A DNA stretch of 64,000 nt from Corticium candelabrum (Eukaryota; Porifera; Homoscleromorpha; Homosclerophorida; Plakinidae), in NCBI RefSeq assembly GCF_963422355.1, contig NC_085103.1, positions 1,039,731 to 1,103,730 on the forward strand, written 5' to 3'. The notes beneath the pieces were generated by a model. The model did not search any database. It was given only the letters and a program-made list of their open reading frames with translations, and was not told the DNA's origin. The translations under genes were made by a program, and so were the position numbers. Positions 11,151-21,789 of the stretch are shown here, one piece after another. Every line of letters begins with the position of its first letter. Positions within the stretch are counted from its first letter, which is position 1.

Positions 11151-12330
11151 TTGTCTGTTAAACCAGAAGTTAGTGACGATCCTAGTGAATCGGTGCTATC
11201 ACTTTACATCTTGGAAATGACCCCGGTCAGACCGATAACAACTGTACAACTTGGGCAATTAATAGACAGAGATGGACAACTGCCAACTGTCAGGCATTAT
11301 GTGTTGAGTGGATGGCCGAGAGAAGTAGACTCAGAGCTCCAACATTACTGGAATCGCCGGCACGAGCTAAGTGTCTTGGGTGGTTGTGTACTGTGGGGTC
11401 GCGAGTTATTATACCACAGAAGGCGTGTCCGATGGTGTTGAAAGAATTATATGTGGCTCACCTGGGGTATCTAGAATGAAAAGCCTAGCAAGAAGTTACA
11501 TTTGATGGCCGAGATTGGATGATGATATAGAAAAGATAGCAAAATCCTGCGAGACAAGGCAAGAGCATCACAGATCATCACCAAAAGCGCCTCTTCACCC
11601 TTGGGCACAGCCAGCACATGCGTGGTCAAGATTACACATCGACTTTGCTTGGCCATTCTTGGGGCGGTGGTTCTTGATACTGTCACATGCGTATTTCAAA
11701 TTGCGGGAAGTGAAGCCATTGAGTTCCCCCGCAACTAGACCTACCATTGGGGCGCTGAAGTCAATTTTTGCGACCCACGGAATACCGGAAATCATAGTCA
11801 GTGATAATGGCTCGGCCTATACGAGTCAAGAATTTCGGAACTTTATGAAGGGCAAGGAAATTGTGCATATTACAACTGCACCCTACCACCCGTTCTCTAA
11901 TTGGATGGCTGAGAGGGCGGTTCAAACATTCAAGGCAGCCATGAAACGAATGATCAACGAATAGGGAACACTGGAAACGGAGCTGGATAAATTTCTGCTT
12001 TGGTACAGAATAACACCACACGCGACAACTGGAGAGGAGCCAGCTGTGATTCTGATGGGACGGAGACCAAGAAGCTGCCTGGACTTAGTACATCCGAACC
12101 TGGTCAGAAAGACAAGGGAAGCACAAGAACAGCAAAGGAAGGATCATGACAAATCTTGCAGTTACCGGAATCTGGAGACGAGGCAAACAGTGCTTGTGCT
12201 TAACTTTGGCAGGGGCCAAGATTGGTTAGCAGGCGTGGTTGAGAGTCAAACGGGACCCTATCTTTCAGATTGAGGTTAGAGGACGGACGGTTAGTCAAGT
12301 CACACATGGATTACGTTTGACAGAGAACAA
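11151..12330 (+). pseudogene. Gypsy integrase
   Basis: A zinc-binding-like region lies around 11400-11510, followed by the catalytic core in frame 11515-11964: LHIDFAWPF (first Asp), IVSDNGSAYTSQEF (second Asp) and MAERAVQTFK (Glu). The DDE triad is preserved, but surrounding motifs are altered and stops interrupt the frame. A C-terminal part continues at 12046-12273. Confidence 0.88.
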
Positions 12331-12608
12331 CCGAGAGTAAAAGTCCAGAGGGACCAGCTATGATGGAGGACAACCCAACATTGGGGTAGACCAACAGCAA
12401 GGAGAAAAGAGCACAAGATTGTCAACAACAACGAACGCTCCGGATGTCACTGAACATCAGCAAACAAAAAAGCAGAGACCGAGACTGATCAGCAATTGAA
12501 AATGAGAGCTGCTGGCGGTCCACCTGTCCTCAGGCGTTTCGCACAGATTTCGATACCTCCAAAAAAGACTGGATCTGTCGTGTAGTAATGTGGAAACTTA
12601 GAAAATTT

Positions 12609-12620
12609 AGAGGGAAGAGA
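12609..12620 (+). promoter_or_regulatory. Polypurine tract of the Gypsy element
   Basis: AGAGGGAAGAGA lies directly before the 3' LTR, the expected position of the plus-strand primer. Confidence 0.8.
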
Positions 12621-12746
12621 TGTAGTAGTTTAGGTTGGTTTTGGGGAGGCGTCTTGGGGCGCCTGCGCAGTACGAGAGACTAAGCTTGTTTGGCAGGTCT
12701 CGTTGTGTTGTTGAGTTAGTGTTAATACACGAGTCTAGATACTACA
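12621..12746 (+). repeat. Gypsy 3' LTR
   Basis: 126 bp, starting TGTAGTAG and ending GATACTACA, followed directly by the target repeat TTCTG. Confidence 0.95.
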
Positions 12747-12751
12747 TTCTG

Positions 12752-13051
12752 CATGTCCAATACTCGAGTTTTCTAGTACAGAACAAAACTTGTGGAACAT
12801 GTCTGCTGCTTTTTTCGCAGTAACTCTAGCATTTGGCGCACTTTCTCCTCTTCAGAATTAGGCTGCACTCTGTCTACTATCAATCTCTCCGCGTAGGTTT
12901 ACACTCTCGTCTGCACTAGAAGATCCAGTAGCGCAAAGCTTACTCGAAGCTTGTTTGTCAAGGCTGTAAGGAGAGATCGCAAGTAAGTGTCCCACTCCGG
13001 ATCCGACACGTCACTCGTAGCTACGTTGTCACAAATATAGTGAAAAGACAT
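12752..13051 (-). pseudogene. CARD exon, 5' part, left of the Gypsy insertion in coding order
   Basis: Reads MSFHYICDNV..SDPEWDTYLRSLLTALTNK, then a TAA near 12900, then ERLIVDRVQPNSEEEKVRQM. At the A run near 12815 the frame shifts by one base, and CARD coding resumes as ADMFHKFCSVLENSSIGHAE up to the insertion point. It aligns position for position with the exon at 1081-1375 over its first 22 residues from the conserved DPEW/DRKW. Confidence 0.78.
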
Positions 13052-13140
13052 CTAACTAGCTATAAATGTAGACGTCCCGTATATTCGTATAAAATTCATG
13101 TCTCGCATCTCAAATTACCAATCTTTCGTGCTGCTCTAAT

Positions 13141-13424
13141 AAAACTAGAATTTTAAAAACATATTCTTTGGAAAAAGAAATTGATGTGGGAATTGTATAA
13201 AAATTAAACAAAAACAAGATTTATAGATACGGTGAACCAAAGCCAGACATCATTAATGAATCCTTCCAACCCCTAAAGCGTAAAATTTACAGAATGTGGG
13301 GTTGGAAGAAATCAATAATTATGTCTGTCTTTGGTTCATATTATCTATAGACCTTGTTTCTGTTACTTTTTATACAATCTCTACATCTATTTCTACTTTT
13401 AGAATTTTTAAAAAATTCTAGTTT
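13141..13424. mobile_element. Foldback MITE, copy 1
   Basis: A roughly 284-bp near-palindrome. The left arm from AAAACTAGAATTTT pairs with a right arm ending AAAATTCTAGTTT, and inner blocks also pair (CCTTCCAACCCC with GGGGTTGGAAG). The outer arms share sequence with the foldback at 51.3 kb (CTTGTTTCT..TACATCT). It has no coding capacity. Confidence 0.8.
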
Positions 13425-13749
13425 GGTAAGTTTCTAGGAGCGAAAAGCGCAACATACCTAAGGTGTACATTCATTAGGGCCTGTAAGCCTTTTATAAGCA
13501 TGTCTAAGATTAAGCGCGTTTTCATTAGCGTTAATTATACCTGTTTATATGTAACAGCTTCCGTTAGACATGATTCAGAGGTAGTTTACTCAAGTGGTTT
13601 ATAGGTCTACGGGGTCTACGGTACCATGATATCCTAGCACACTTTGCGCGAATATGGATTCTTATTTTTAGTGCCTTTGCTTTTTTCTTTCTTCCGTACG
13701 TGTATAATTAAATATGCAACGGCAGTCGGAATAGAACTTGGTCTAATAG

Positions 13750-14478
13750 AGTCAGACCTCGTTATTCCGACCACGTTAGATTAGACTGGTCAGATTAGCG
13801 AGGGTGTCGGATCATCCAATAATCAGACATCAAACCTCATTATCTAAGTTGTCGCAGTAATAAGGGAAAGGTAAGGATGAAGCTCTTAATTAATCTGCTG
13901 ATAAACTCATAATGACCTGTGGTTACTTAAAATGCAATTCAATTCTACGTTACTGCGAGCGTACAACACTAATATGTTGCAGATCACTATGCAAAGATCG
14001 TACAGCACGAGTCTCATTCTTGAAAGATAGGAAATCTTGTTCCATAAAGGTTGTTAAAGTGTGAACTGCAGCAAGTGCATTAGACAAGGTGACAACAAGT
14101 GGAATTACCGTCATCTTCTTCATCTACGTCCCTATCGTCCATATCTGTAGCAGTAACCAATTCCACAATTCCTCATCATTCAGGGAGTAGCCTGCTTCAG
14201 CATCTGAGTCAACACTGACGAAGTCACTGGCTGAAATCTGATCGTCTGTAGGAATGTCCAGCAAAGAAATTAACTAGATGAGCTTTTCAACATCTGTGTC
14301 AGTTTTTTCTTCCTCCACTGAAGCATTACTAGAAAGTTGATCATTTGGAAGAATGTCAGCATGGCGCCAGCAGTTGGTAATGGTCTGTTTTGTTACTGAA
14401 TACCATGCAAAGTCAATGAAGTGAAGAGCATGTTTGATATCAATCGATTATCGAGTGTCGGAATAACGAGGTCTGACT
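13750..14478 (-). mobile_element. Tigger/pogo-like DNA transposon remnant
   Basis: The ends are inverted repeats: AGTCAGACCTCGTTATTCCG at 13750 and its reverse complement ending 14478, a terminus style typical of pogo/Tigger elements. On the minus strand a fragment reads HFIDFAWYSVTKQTITNCWR then HADILP, matching the C-terminal end of jerky/Tigger DDE transposases, and stops soon after. The catalytic DDE region is missing, so this is an internally deleted copy. Confidence 0.8.
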
Positions 14479-14641
14479 GTCAAAGTGTAAGGTGACGCGT
14501 GTAGCAACACGACAGCTGAGGGAGCGTAACAGAAGAGTGTCTGATTTACTGTGTTCGTCTACTTTTATAGAACCCAATGGATAGCGTGCTTTATCTAAGT
14601 AACGTGCACTACGCAATACAAAGTATCAATACACTACATCA
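14478..14641 (-). repeat. Candidate 3' LTR of the second Gypsy element
   Basis: On the minus strand it starts TGATGTAGTG right after the polypurine tract and ends TTTGACA, giving TG..CA ends. Its end abuts the Tigger-like inverted repeat, so the retroelement inserted at or beside that terminus. Confidence 0.6.
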
Positions 14642-14699
14642 CTATTCTCCCCATCGTTTGGTTCTAGAACGTAATCCTGCATTCGCCTGGGTAGTTTGC

Positions 14700-15800
14700 G
14701 AATTCGTTTAGATCTTCTTAATGCAACTGGTGGTTTAGGTAAAGGGTGTTGGCTTTCTAGTTCTAGGTGCGTTCAAGGTTGTTCCTCCGCACCTCCCTCC
14801 GCTTCGGATAGTGACTCTTCTCCCGAGTCAGTGCTCTCGCAACCGACAGTATTGTCAGGATCTTCTGTCGATGTGGGGTGCTTTACAGGTCGCCTGTTTT
14901 TGGGACGTGGACTCCTCAATGCATTTGCAGGCATAAATAGTTCCTCACGTTGTACGTATGGCTTTAGAGCATCGTGGTGTAGCGTTATCTCTTTACTGCC
15001 ATGAGGCAATTTTAAGATCTAGACAACATCACATATTGGTCTAACAACAGCATACTGTCCTATCCAGCGCAGTGAAAGAGGTCTTGATACTTTCCGTTCT
15101 CCCGTTTTATTCCTAATCCACACCAACTCACCACATTGACATTGATGAAATACGAGATTCGACTTGTTGTAACCTTTTCTTCTCTGTACAGCCATTCGTT
15201 CCGAGTTTGTCTTGACTCTGCTACAGAGTCTAGATATTCCCGAATCTCTATCCGTCGCAAATTCTAGTGGCGTTTTACTGATTCCAGCAGGTTGTGGCCT
15301 ATGAATCACGTCTGCGGCTGCATGAACTATTGTTCTAAGATCTTCCTTGAAGACGACCTTGTAAGGTGTGGTTGCGATAGATTCATGAAATGTTGTATTG
15401 TGGGCAAATTGTATTTCTGAAAGGTGTTTCTGCCAATCTAATTGATTTGAGGCAACTATTTTAGACATAGCTCCACCCAAAGAGTGATTTAAGCGTTCAA
15501 CCGAGCCATTCCCTTGTGGGTAGTATAGAGTTGACCTTGTATGTTTAACGGCATATACCGTGAACAAACTTTTTCAACTGCTTAACTCGTAAAACAGGTG
15601 CCGAGATCCGAATGTATACATGTGGGAATCCCGTATATGCATATCCATTCAAGCAATTTCCCACATACTTCTGTCATTTGTCTTGAGATTGCATGCAACT
15701 CTGCAAATCTAGATAACGCGTCTTGGATGACCAATATATATTCAGCGCCGTTATCAGTTTTCGGCAATAGACCCTTGATGTCTATTTCAATATTCTGCAA
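14700..15800 (-). pseudogene. Integrase of the second Gypsy element
   Basis: Frame 15800-15582 has IDIKGLLPK (first Asp) and IHSDLGTCFTS (second Asp). Frame 15567-15019 continues with YYPQGNGSVERLNHSLGG (Glu) and AHNTTFHESIATTPYKVVF, typical of Gypsy integrases. A frame break separates the two halves near 15575. An acidic tail (DSGEESLSEAEGG) is encoded at 15009-14773. Confidence 0.88.
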
Positions 15801-16368
15801 TGGTTGTGTAGCTTTCTTTCACTCTTTTAACGGTGCTCGTGCCTTTGAACATGTTGGCATTCTTCTAGCACAAACATCGCATGACTGTATGTACTGTGCA
15901 ACATCATTCTTGATTGCAAGCCACCAAAACGGCTGTAAAATTTTTTGAAGCGTTTCCTTTACTCCCTGGAGTCCTGAAAAGGGTTCATCCTGAGCAAGAC
16001 GTAATATTTATGCAAATAAAGTCGACGGTACCACATTTTGCAATAGTCCTGACTAAGCGATCCTCTGAAGCACAGCTTCAGGAGACAAAGTAGAATTTTC
16101 CTTCAGTACTGCCTTTACCACTTTTAATTGATTTCCCATATTAACATGTGGGCCAACTCGGTCCATACCAACAATATCGCTGATTTTCGTTAGCAGTGGA
16201 TCTCTCTGTTATGCCTTCATATATTCTTTCATAGAGCAGTCGTCTCTTATACTGGCTACTAACGTTGCAGATTTTGGAGGTCGAAACGCGGCGATCGAGT
16301 TGGCAGGGTTATTGGTCCGACCTATGTTCTCGGACCAATGTTCAAGGTTTTCTCGTGTTCTAGTCGAC

Positions 16369-17520
16369 TTAGAGCATCAGCCACAATAATTTTTGATTAG
16401 TTATATATTCTACGGTAAATGAATATCCTTCAAATTCCATAATCCATCTAGCACGATTGCCCCAGGAATCTTTGGTATTCGCCAAAAACTGTAATGGACG
16501 ATGATCAGTTCTCAAACAAAACTTAGTTCCTATGAGATGATGGCAAAAATGACGGACAGCCATTACAATGGCCAGAAATTCTTTGTCATATACAGAATAC
16601 TTCCTTTCTGATTTGGAAAGTGTCTTGCTAAAATAGGCAACTGGTCCTATTCCTACTGGCGTCTGCTGAGCTAATTCTGCTCCTATCCCGACCATGGAAG
16701 CATCTGTTGTGAGAACACACATTCTATCTGGATGTGGATAACTCAGAACTGCATTAGAAATCAATATCTCTTTCAAAGTGTGAAAGCGATTTCACTTTCG
16801 TCTGAACATCGAAAGGCTTTGTTACCCTCCAAGAGGTTATACATTGGTTTAGCGATGGATGCAAACCGTAAAGCAAACTTTCCATACCAGCCCACCATAC
16901 CCAAAAACATTGTAACCTCTTTGACGTTTGCAGGTTTGGGAATCTTCGCAATTGCAGCTGTTTTTTCCGAATCTGGGCCCAGTCCATCTTTGCTTACTCG
17001 TAAACCACATAAGATAATTTCAGTCATTGCAAATTGACACTTCTTAGCTTAAATTTGGAGGCCATAATTTAACATCGTCTTAAGGGTGTCTTAAAACCGT
17101 TTAATATGATCATCGAACGAAGCCGACCAAACGCAAAGATCGTGCATATACAGTACGAGTTGAAAGAGGTGATGTGACCGAACACAGAAGCCATTATCTT
17201 AAAGAACGTAGCTGGAGCGCCTTTCAATCCGAATAGCATTCGATTGAACTCGTAAAGGCCCAACGGGCTCGAAGGCCGTCTTCTCTTTGTCGATCTCAGC
17301 AATCGGCACTTGGTAGTATCTGTGCGCTAGATCAATGTGACTGAAAATTTGGGCTCCTGTCATCGATTCCACAACTTCTATTAAATTTCCAGTTGGAATC
17401 GCCGTATCCTTAGTCTTGGACTTGAGAGCGCGATAATCTACACAGAGACATATTGAACCGTCTTTTTCTTAATTGGGCACACCGATGCTGCGTAGCCCGA
17501 TTCAGATGGTCGTATCACAC
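16369..17520 (-). pseudogene. RT and RNase H of the second Gypsy element
   Basis: Frame 17302-17069 has FNRMLFGLKGAPATFFKIM, an RT motif. The next segment gives YMHDLCVWS where YxDD is expected, so one catalytic Asp is lost. Connection sequence MFLGMVGWYGKFA and RNase H (TTDASMVGIGAELAQ, YDKEFLAIVMAVRHF, RTDHRPLQF) follow in 17027-16773 and 16776-16369. Multiple frame breaks mean it is inactive. Confidence 0.9.
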
Positions 17521-17559
17521 CTCGTCTTTACAGTTCCTGTGCTTCTTCAACTCCAGATC

Positions 17560-17700
17560 TCCATTTTTAATTTTTTTATTATTTAAATAAATAAATATGT
17601 AAATAAATCAAAAATTAAAAAATTAAAAAATGAATGAATAAGTAAATAATAAATTATAAATAGAAAAAATAAGGATAAAATAAAACATAAATAATAATTG
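17560..17700. repeat. AT-rich low-complexity tract
   Basis: AAATAAAT/TAAAAAAT-like repeats with no coding content, at the truncated 5' side of the second Gypsy element. Confidence 0.8.
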
Positions 17701-17937
17701 TCTTCTGGTGATTAAGTTTGATCTAAACCACATCACATCACTGCGGGTAGAATCGATCCAGTCTCGTTCCTCCCCAACCATTCCCGATTGTCGATCCTAA
17801 CCTAATGCATCTACGGTACACGGCAATAATACCTGTTTGATTTATTGCACACGTGCAGTGAAAATGACGACTACTGTTAGTGTCGACTTACTGCAGCACA
17901 ACAACCCATACATACACTGTTACAGTCAGAACAAAAG

Positions 17938-18258
17938 TTACTGCAGTTTCTCAGCTTTATAAAGAATCCTGTAAGCTGCCCCTCTAACTCCTGCTTTATT
18001 GCAAGCATCCAGTAGTGCTTTCCTTGTTGCGTGTTCCCTTTTCTGCCATTTGTCAAGAATAGCAAAGAGAATGCGATATAGCTTTTTGTACTCTTGCTCA
18101 TATTGCGTAATCTCTTCGCCGTCAAAGCCCAGATAAATTGCAATTTCATGGTAATGAGATCCTAGCTTTTCAGCAACCTGTTCAAGAAACAACAAGAATA
18201 TCATTTCGATGTTGATGATACCAAAAAAATTTAACAAGGTCTTCGTGGGTGATTCTGC

Positions 18259-18343
<85 letters not shown>

Positions 18344-18684
18344 CTGTGTGGTGTGTGTTAGTTTCGCATAGCCAGACATTAACCCCGCCCTCAACATTCT
18401 GCCTCGAGCACAACCTGCATGTCATAGCAAATCAAAAATATTGGGTCAATTGCCTAAATCTCTGTAGTGTCTTCTTTATATCATGTGTTTGCATGGGATC
18501 AGAACATCTGTATGTACGACTCGTGCTTTTGTTTTATGAACTAGTAAACTAAGAACATGACAAAAAATTGAAAATAGAGCAATTACTTTATTAAGTTCGA
18601 AAGGTGTTAATTCAGCATCATCTGAGTGTGTAGCCTCTGGTGCTGCTGCTTGCTCATGAACGCCTCCACTGCAAGGTCCAGTTT
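17938..18684 (-). pseudogene. Death-domain gene fragment (linker and Death exons)
   Basis: The linker exon (18684-18587; acceptor TTTAAG, donor GTAATT) encodes CSGGVHEQAAAPEATHSDDA then ELTPFELNK. The Death exon (18177-17938) has a strong acceptor (CTTGAACAG) and reads VAEKLGSHYHEIAIYLGF..KALLDACNKAGVRGAAYRIL before a TAA. It is the only copy in the window with a full-length uninterrupted Death domain. The intron holds a GT microsatellite. The linker starts in phase 1, as required to follow a CARD exon, but no CARD exon is present upstream because the duplication stops at 19197. The fragment may be transcribed as a Death-only product or be dead. Confidence 0.72.
18261..18342. repeat. (GT)n microsatellite in Death-gene intron
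   Basis: About 80 bases of GT within the intron between the linker and Death exons, in the position corresponding to the GT run at 173-246 of the duplicate. Confidence 0.97.
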
Positions 18685-19197
18685 CTTAAACAACAACCAG
18701 AGAGTAAAGACATAAATAGCAGACGAACAGCCTAGATAACGGCGCGTGTACCCTTCATTTTGTGCGCGCGAACTGAGCTAGATGTCCATGCAGTTTAGCA
18801 ATTTCAAAAAGTCAAGAAAGTTACGATGGTACAAGCTCTATAACAGCGACTAGAGAACAGAGATACTAGTGGTACATTTCATGTTTTCTATGTTGCGTTA
18901 GCACAAATCGCAAAAAATGAAGCCTCTCTTTTTGTGCTAATTCGTGTCAGTAAAACTTTCTAACAGTCCCGCAATCACGGATGAAAATGTCAGAAGGTAG
19001 CTGAGAGCGCGCATGGTCACTCGGCTCAGCTCTTGCTGAGCTGATTCTGGACGTCTCACGCACTGCTTTGTGCCGGAAGACTATTCAACAATGAAAGTTT
19101 TGAGTCGCGCACGCGCTTACTATTGTGACCATGCCAGCTTCTATAATCACGACCTCGTGTGTGATTGATATCAACGATGTAGGTTCTACACTACAAC
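18463..19197. repeat. Segmental duplication, copy B
   Basis: Same-orientation match to 330-1056. It ends just outside the CARD exon that copy A keeps, so the breakpoint removed the CARD exon from this gene. Confidence 0.9.
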
Positions 19198-20450
19198 TAA
19201 TAGATGCTCGATTAGCATTGTGTTAGGCGAGCGATTCAAAAAGTAGACAAAGGGCGGTTAGCAATACCAGGTCTCACTGGTGCAGTCCCTTACCCACCCT
19301 GAGTAACCCTAAAACACTACAGACCCATTGCATAACCGTAGCAAACTCTATAATTGCCATGTTACCGGTATGCAAAATATTTGAGACAGTCGCACCAGTA
19401 ATTATTGATCTAGGACTTGGTGAACATCGTGGAAAGATGGCAGCAGAACAATTAGTGCAATTTTACTATAGCAACTCGTCAATTTTGTGAACAGATGCTA
19501 ATTTCGAGAACGTTTCTCACGAAATTTCTTACAGCCCTGACTTCATGAACAGCGCGAGAATTGACTTGGACTAAAGCTTATTAATATTACTATACACTGA
19601 GAGAGAAATGAAATACCGCACAGTCGGGGACGACGAGAGCGCGCAAGATATTTGAAATTCGAGGTACATCACGACTTGTAAATAGTAATATTCAGGAAAA
19701 CTCTTCAGTTTTACACCCTAGAGAGGGATACACTTTCTCTATTTCTTTCTCTTTCTCTAACCTTTTGGAAGAAAAATTTACCACACGTTGCATCGAAGTC
19801 CACTATACAACGCCAATTAAACAGACTGATAGTATTTACTTTCATACTTAGCGGGAAGTGGACTAGCAATTAGAATGATTTAGAGACTAAAAAGCTAGCA
19901 CCCGGAGCCTGACAAGATGTGACCAGTTAGGGCTAGGATTAAGGAGGATCAAAATTAACCAATTGGCATCAAGGTCGGAAATCGGTTCTGAATTGGTTCT
20001 GAATCGCTCTTTGAAATCGACTTTGCCTGTAACCAATCACCATCAGGTACTGTTCAAATAGCAAATATGCGGGCACTTGGATTAAATCGGCAGTTCAAGT
20101 TTAACCGGCAGTTCAAGTTCAACGGACTACTTGTTTGTGCGGTTGTCTATTGTCGGCAGTTGCAAGAGGATTACGCATCCTATGCCTTCACCTGCAACAG
20201 CACAGTCTAATGACAGGCAAAAGACGTGTCCCTAATCCAAAACGTATACTTGTCACACCAGCTCTCCAGTAGCTGCTGCATGGTCAACTCGAATGGTCTT
20301 GCCTTATCTAGACTTCAAATACGAAATTACCCTGTTGTACGGTCATGATTGAACGTAGTCTAGCTGTCAGAAACGTATAGGTACTAGGATTGTCGCTAAC
20401 AACTTTAGATGCTTTACATATCCTGTTTTTATTGTACGTAGGGTTAAAAC
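19198..20450. other. Intergenic, nothing recognised
   Basis: No domain, long frame or repeat structure was identified in about 1.25 kb after the duplication breakpoint. Confidence 0.4.
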
Positions 20451-20451
20451 A

Positions 20452-20700
20452 TTGATGAAGTGGCTTAGCCAACCTCAAAGATGTCGACAGTTTCTTTATG
20501 TTACAAATGCGCATGGGGCTGAGATTGAGGCTTTTGGAGAAGATTCGATTATATTAAATACAGGTACCTCTTGTCTCTTCTTGTCTGCGTTACTGCATCT
20601 ACAACAACTGCTTTCTATTAGAAAACGAAAAAATCTCCTGAGTGCTCAACCAGATGTCGCTCAAGACGGTTCAACAGGAAGAAACCGCATCTGCTGCTAG
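20452..20700 (+). CDS. Unrecognised small reading frame
   Basis: An 82-residue frame starting MMKWLSQPQRCRQF, with no recognised domain, signal peptide or convincing splice structure. It may be a chance frame. It lies between the duplication and decayed CARD/hAT sequence. Confidence 0.12.
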   Translation: MMKWLSQPQRCRQFLYVTNAHGAEIEAFGEDSIILNTGTSCLFLSALLHLQQLLSIRKRKNLLSAQPDVAQDGSTGRNRICC

Positions 20701-21349
20701 AAATTTATCATTCCGGCACGAGAATTTTCACAATCCAAGTGAAAAACAGACTAGCAAACCTCGTAGCCTTGGATCGCCATAAGGACATTATTTCGTAGAT
20801 ATTTTAGTCACCTAGCTAAGCCTGCAGTGTACCGTACTATGGTCTAGTAGCTAAATTTTAATAAATAAACGATTCAATTATACTCGTGACACATGCTACC
20901 TTGAAAAACGCTATGCTGAAGTCGGGATTTAGACAATTATTTAATATTTATTTTATTTAATTAATCAATTGATAACATGCTATTAATAGGTAGTAAACGC
21001 CGCCAATTTAATTCAAGGTGGAACTTGATTTAATCAAATCATATATCTATCCTATTAATTAATTGGATTATGAAACATTTTTATACAAAATTATATCGAT
21101 ATGCCTTTTTAGACGAACAGTGCTAGCGAAAACCTTTCAAAACCTTGAAAGGGGTTTTGTCATGTTTGAAACTGGGTTTAATAATTACACCAGGATAATT
21201 GTATCACGAACCTTGCAGGGTTTTAGAAGGGTTTCCTTGACAAGTTGCATAACCCCAAGAAACCCCGAGATAACCCCACCAATGTTTTCTGTCGGATTCC
21301 CCGTGTCTCCTACGTGTGAGCTGCTTTTCTCTACTAACGTATCACTTCC

Positions 21350-21665
21350 AACGCTGTTTTGACGATATGCATGGACGAAATTGCCGCTCCACGACACGTG
21401 ATGTCTTATCGTCGGCTAGTAAAAGAACATCACAAAATATGTCAAATGATCCGGGCCCTTGTTTGCGAAGAACAATGAGAATATGCAAGCCAAATCTGCA
21501 TCTGATTTATCTGAGGCGCTGAAACGTTCCATTTCGTCTTTCTTTTAAGGCAAAGTTTACCATAAAGTCGACCCGAAAGTCAATTCCGTCGTGGGCACAA
21601 CATCTCAGCCACTTCCAACAACTGCGGCATGTAGCTGTTACTCCCATTGAGAGTCTCATTTTGCT
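21350..21665 (-). pseudogene. Decayed CARD exon
   Basis: The minus strand reads ILIVLRKQGPGSFDIFCDVL, with TSRVVERQFRP following. This aligns with the CARD C-terminal half of the 26.8-kb gene (ILMVLRMNGEGSFDKCCDVL). The 5' half is recognisable from the CAACATCTCAGCCAC block on the plus strand, shared with the 27.1-kb and 29.0-kb exons, but contains stops and insertions. Not functional. Confidence 0.7.
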
Positions 21666-21789
21666 AACGTTTGAGTTGATTGTAGACGGCCAGCAAGCAT
21701 TGAATTGACTTACTTAAACCTTACCGGACTTTGAAAAGGTTAAGTTGAGCCGATGACTAGTGCAATAAAATAATTTGCCGAAAGAAGCT

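Larger units (their letters stand above)
8421..12746 (+). mobile_element. Ty3/Gypsy LTR retrotransposon, Mag-like, decayed
   Basis: The element is 4,326 bp with short LTRs (8421-8549 and 12621-12746), both starting TGTAGTAG and ending in ACA. It is flanked by the 5-bp direct repeat TTCTG (8416-8420 and 12747-12751). Gag, protease, reverse transcriptase, RNase H and integrase follow in order on the plus strand. LTRs differ at about a tenth of positions by eye, so the insertion is old. Several frames and catalytic residues are broken. No envelope-like gene is visible. Confidence 0.95.
7245..13051 (-). pseudogene. CARD / membrane segment / Death-domain gene interrupted by a Gypsy element
   Basis: Three minus-strand exons form one gene. 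The CARD exon (13051-12752 continuing at 8420-8376) starts MSFHYICDNV, includes VDRVQPNSEEEKV and ends at a phase-1 donor GTAAG. The second exon (8308-8071) has an acidic stretch and a hydrophobic segment, ending LRK before donor GTTAGT. The third (7379-7245) starts IADKVGSYWYPIGIHLGF, the beginning of a Death domain. The Gypsy insertion lies between the CARD codons for GHAE and LAKRL, and removing it with one target-duplication copy keeps the frame. Other damage: a TAA in the CARD, one-base deficits in two A runs, and loss of about 33 central Death residues. Order and phases resemble CRADD-like CARD-Death adaptors, with an added membrane segment. Confidence 0.78.
14478..17540 (-). mobile_element. 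Second Ty3/Gypsy element, 5'-truncated and decayed
   Basis: In minus-strand order RT, RNase H, integrase and a C-terminal tail are followed by a polypurine tract (GGGGAGAATAG, 14652-14642) and a 164-bp 3' LTR candidate. No matching 5' LTR, gag or protease was found to the right, where AT-rich sequence starts near 17560. The family differs from the 8.4-kb element in sequence and in LTR. Confidence 0.85.
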
